In this document: in pieces, positions 63,176 through 64,000 of the stretch
Layout of the letters: the number at the start of each line of letters is the position of its first letter
How positions within the stretch are numbered: position 1 is the stretch's first letter
Source of the DNA: Njordibacter sp905182035
Lineage (GTDB): Bacteria > Pseudomonadota > Gammaproteobacteria > Pseudomonadales > Balneatricaceae
Direction: 5' to 3'
DNA length: 64,000 bases
Assembly: GCF_047730075.1 (NCBI RefSeq)
Contig: NZ_CP159831.1
Location: 1,364,001-1,428,000, forward strand
Made by a program: the position numbers and the translations under genes
Notes under the pieces: model-generated
Databases searched by the model: none
What the model saw: only the letters and a program-made list of their open reading frames with translations
What the model was told of the DNA's origin: nothing

Positions 63176-63526
63176 TTAGGCCACTTCCTCATCCGGTTCT
63201 TCTGGCGGCACTCGCATACCCTTATCAATGCCTTTACGGGTTTGTGTTTTAGATTTAGCTTTTTGTAACTGAGTTTCTATTTTAGAACTCAGTAAGTCGA
63301 TGGCACTAAACATATTACTGCCTTTAGCTTTGGCAAATATTTCCTGGCCGGTATCTAGGTGGAGGGTGGCTTCAGCAAGGTCTTGGTTACCTTCTTTATC
63401 CATGGTGACTTGAATGTTGGTGATGTGATCGAAGTGGCTTTCATTTTTCTGCAGCTTGGCCATAATACGTTCTTTTATAGCATCAGTAGCTTTGGTGTCG
63501 TGACGAGCAGTAATGTTCATTTGCAT
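63176..63526 (-). CDS. hpf: Ribosome hibernation promoting factor (short HPF/YfiA type)
   Basis: At 116 residues the protein has the family N-terminus MNITARHDTKATDAIKERI, the ribosome-binding SHFDHITNIQVTMDKEG and a helix with MFSAIDLLSSKIETQLQK. It lacks the long C-terminal dimerisation domain, so it is the short type. A Pro/Glu-rich tail (VPPEEPDEE) recalls YfiA/RaiA. In many relatives hpf sits near rpoN; here it does not. Confidence 0.88.
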   Translation of the reverse strand: MQMNITARHDTKATDAIKERIMAKLQKNESHFDHITNIQVTMDKEGNQDLAEATLHLDTGQEIFAKAKGSNMFSAIDLLSSKIETQLQKAKSKTQTRKGIDKGMRVPPEEPDEEVA

Positions 63527-63773
63527 AATCGATTCCTTCTTATCGAGAGTTTAAAAAAAGTAGAAATAGAGTGTTGTTCCTCTTGGGTTGGTTGGTTAAG
63601 TAGATAGGCATGTTAATCATGAGACTAACATAACTTGGACTCCAGATAAGAAAGCATTTATGCTGGAGTCGTGCTTTTAATAAACCATAAGTTGGCTAGG
63701 AAGGGAAGTGCTTTTGTGAAGCAAAGGTAAATAAAATTGAGTGATTTATTGATTAATTTAAAGGCCAATAGAC

Positions 63774-64000
63774 GTGAAGTGTGATTATGACATTGTGATT
63801 TGTGGTGGTGGTATGATTGGTGCTGCTCTTGCAACACAACTTGCCCCCCATGGCTTTTCTATTGCGTTAGTAGAGGCTAAGGTGCCCGCTGCTTACGATT
63901 TAAGTCAAAACTTCGATTTAAGAATTTCTGCCTTAAGTCCAAAGAGCGCGCTGGTCATGCAGCAATGTAAAGCCTGGGATATCCTACAAGGCATGCGCCT
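63774..64000 (+). CDS. UbiH/UbiI/VisC-type FAD hydroxylase, N-terminal part (3' end outside window)
   Basis: About 75 residues are visible. DIVICGGGMIGAALA is the FAD-binding GxGxxG motif, followed by ALVEAK and the DLRISALSPKS motif (DxRxSAL) typical of ubiquinone-biosynthesis flavin hydroxylases. The start is GTG at 63774, with AAGG nine bases upstream. Which hydroxylation of the ubiquinone ring it performs cannot be told from this fragment. Confidence 0.85.
   Translation, partial: MKCDYDIVICGGGMIGAALATQLAPHGFSIALVEAKVPAAYDLSQNFDLRISALSPKSALVMQQCKAWDILQGMR

Noticed and set aside
1..64000. Mobile element, prophage or CRISPR array
   Set aside because: I saw no transposase, integrase, terminal repeats or regularly spaced repeats; gene order is chromosomal throughout.
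1..64000. tRNA or rRNA genes
   Set aside because: The noncoding gaps are short and I recognised no tRNA arm motifs; a covariance-model scan would be needed to exclude one fully.

Overview
The window is chromosomal DNA from a gammaproteobacterium, most likely on the Pseudomonadales/Oceanospirillales/Cellvibrionales side. The evidence is gene order. rnfABCDGE is followed by nth. The lipid block rpmF-plsX-fabD-fabG-acpP-fabF-pabC-mltG-tmk-holB-tatD lacks fabH and runs on into a TetR gene and a DUF1285 gene, as I recall from Pseudomonas. The DNA is densely coding and moderately AT-rich. I see no IS element, phage, CRISPR array, rRNA or tRNA. Several genes start with TTG or GTG (yigZ, dbpA, plsX, ETF-QO, the last partial gene).

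Layout. 1-3015: tail of a YdiJ-type FAD/Fe-S oxidoreductase, convergent with ydbH. 3103-9285 (minus): the Rnf electron-transport complex plus endonuclease III. 9520-11587: a siroheme sulfite/nitrite reductase with its DUF934 partner. 11670-14895: a cold-shock gene, a glutaredoxin remnant, a LysE exporter and two LysR regulators. 14998-19080: a Rieske oxygenase, an aldehyde dehydrogenase and a fused rubredoxin/rubredoxin reductase. 19258-27211: housekeeping and small genes (dbpA, yjdM, yigZ, tcdA, aceK, DUF1289, a DMT transporter), ending with a methyltransferase next to the leucine operon.

26438-44841 is a large acyl-CoA catabolic locus. The minus-strand liu operon (liuR, isovaleryl-CoA dehydrogenase, methylcrotonyl-CoA carboxylase beta, methylglutaconyl-CoA hydratase, carboxylase alpha, HMG-CoA lyase, acetoacetyl-CoA synthetase) takes leucine to acetyl-CoA. 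The divergent plus-strand operon (thiolase, isobutyryl-CoA dehydrogenase-like, enoyl-CoA hydratase, 3-hydroxyisobutyryl-CoA hydrolase, 3-hydroxyisobutyrate dehydrogenase, SDR) covers valine and probably isoleucine. gcdH and a class III CoA-transferase follow for glutarate. Three acyl-CoA dehydrogenases here need electron-transferring flavoprotein, and ETF:ubiquinone oxidoreductase is encoded at 60847-62499.

44857-59145: ppnN, an S49 peptidase, yceD-rpmF, the fatty-acid/phospholipid genes, tmk-holB-tatD, a TetR gene preceded by three palindromes, DUF1285 and upp. 59294-60661 is a visibly AT-richer two-gene unit (adenine-PRT-like plus BtpA/SgcQ-like TIM barrel) flanked by hairpins; it is the best candidate for acquired, functionally unassigned DNA. 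The window ends with ETF-QO, an unknown protein, a ribosome hibernation factor and the start of a UbiH/VisC-type hydroxylase.

The strongest leads for something undescribed are the Rieske/rubredoxin cluster (substrate and electron path unknown), the PRT/TIM-barrel pair, and the methyltransferase in the liu operon. All identifications are by eye from motifs and gene order; no database search was run.
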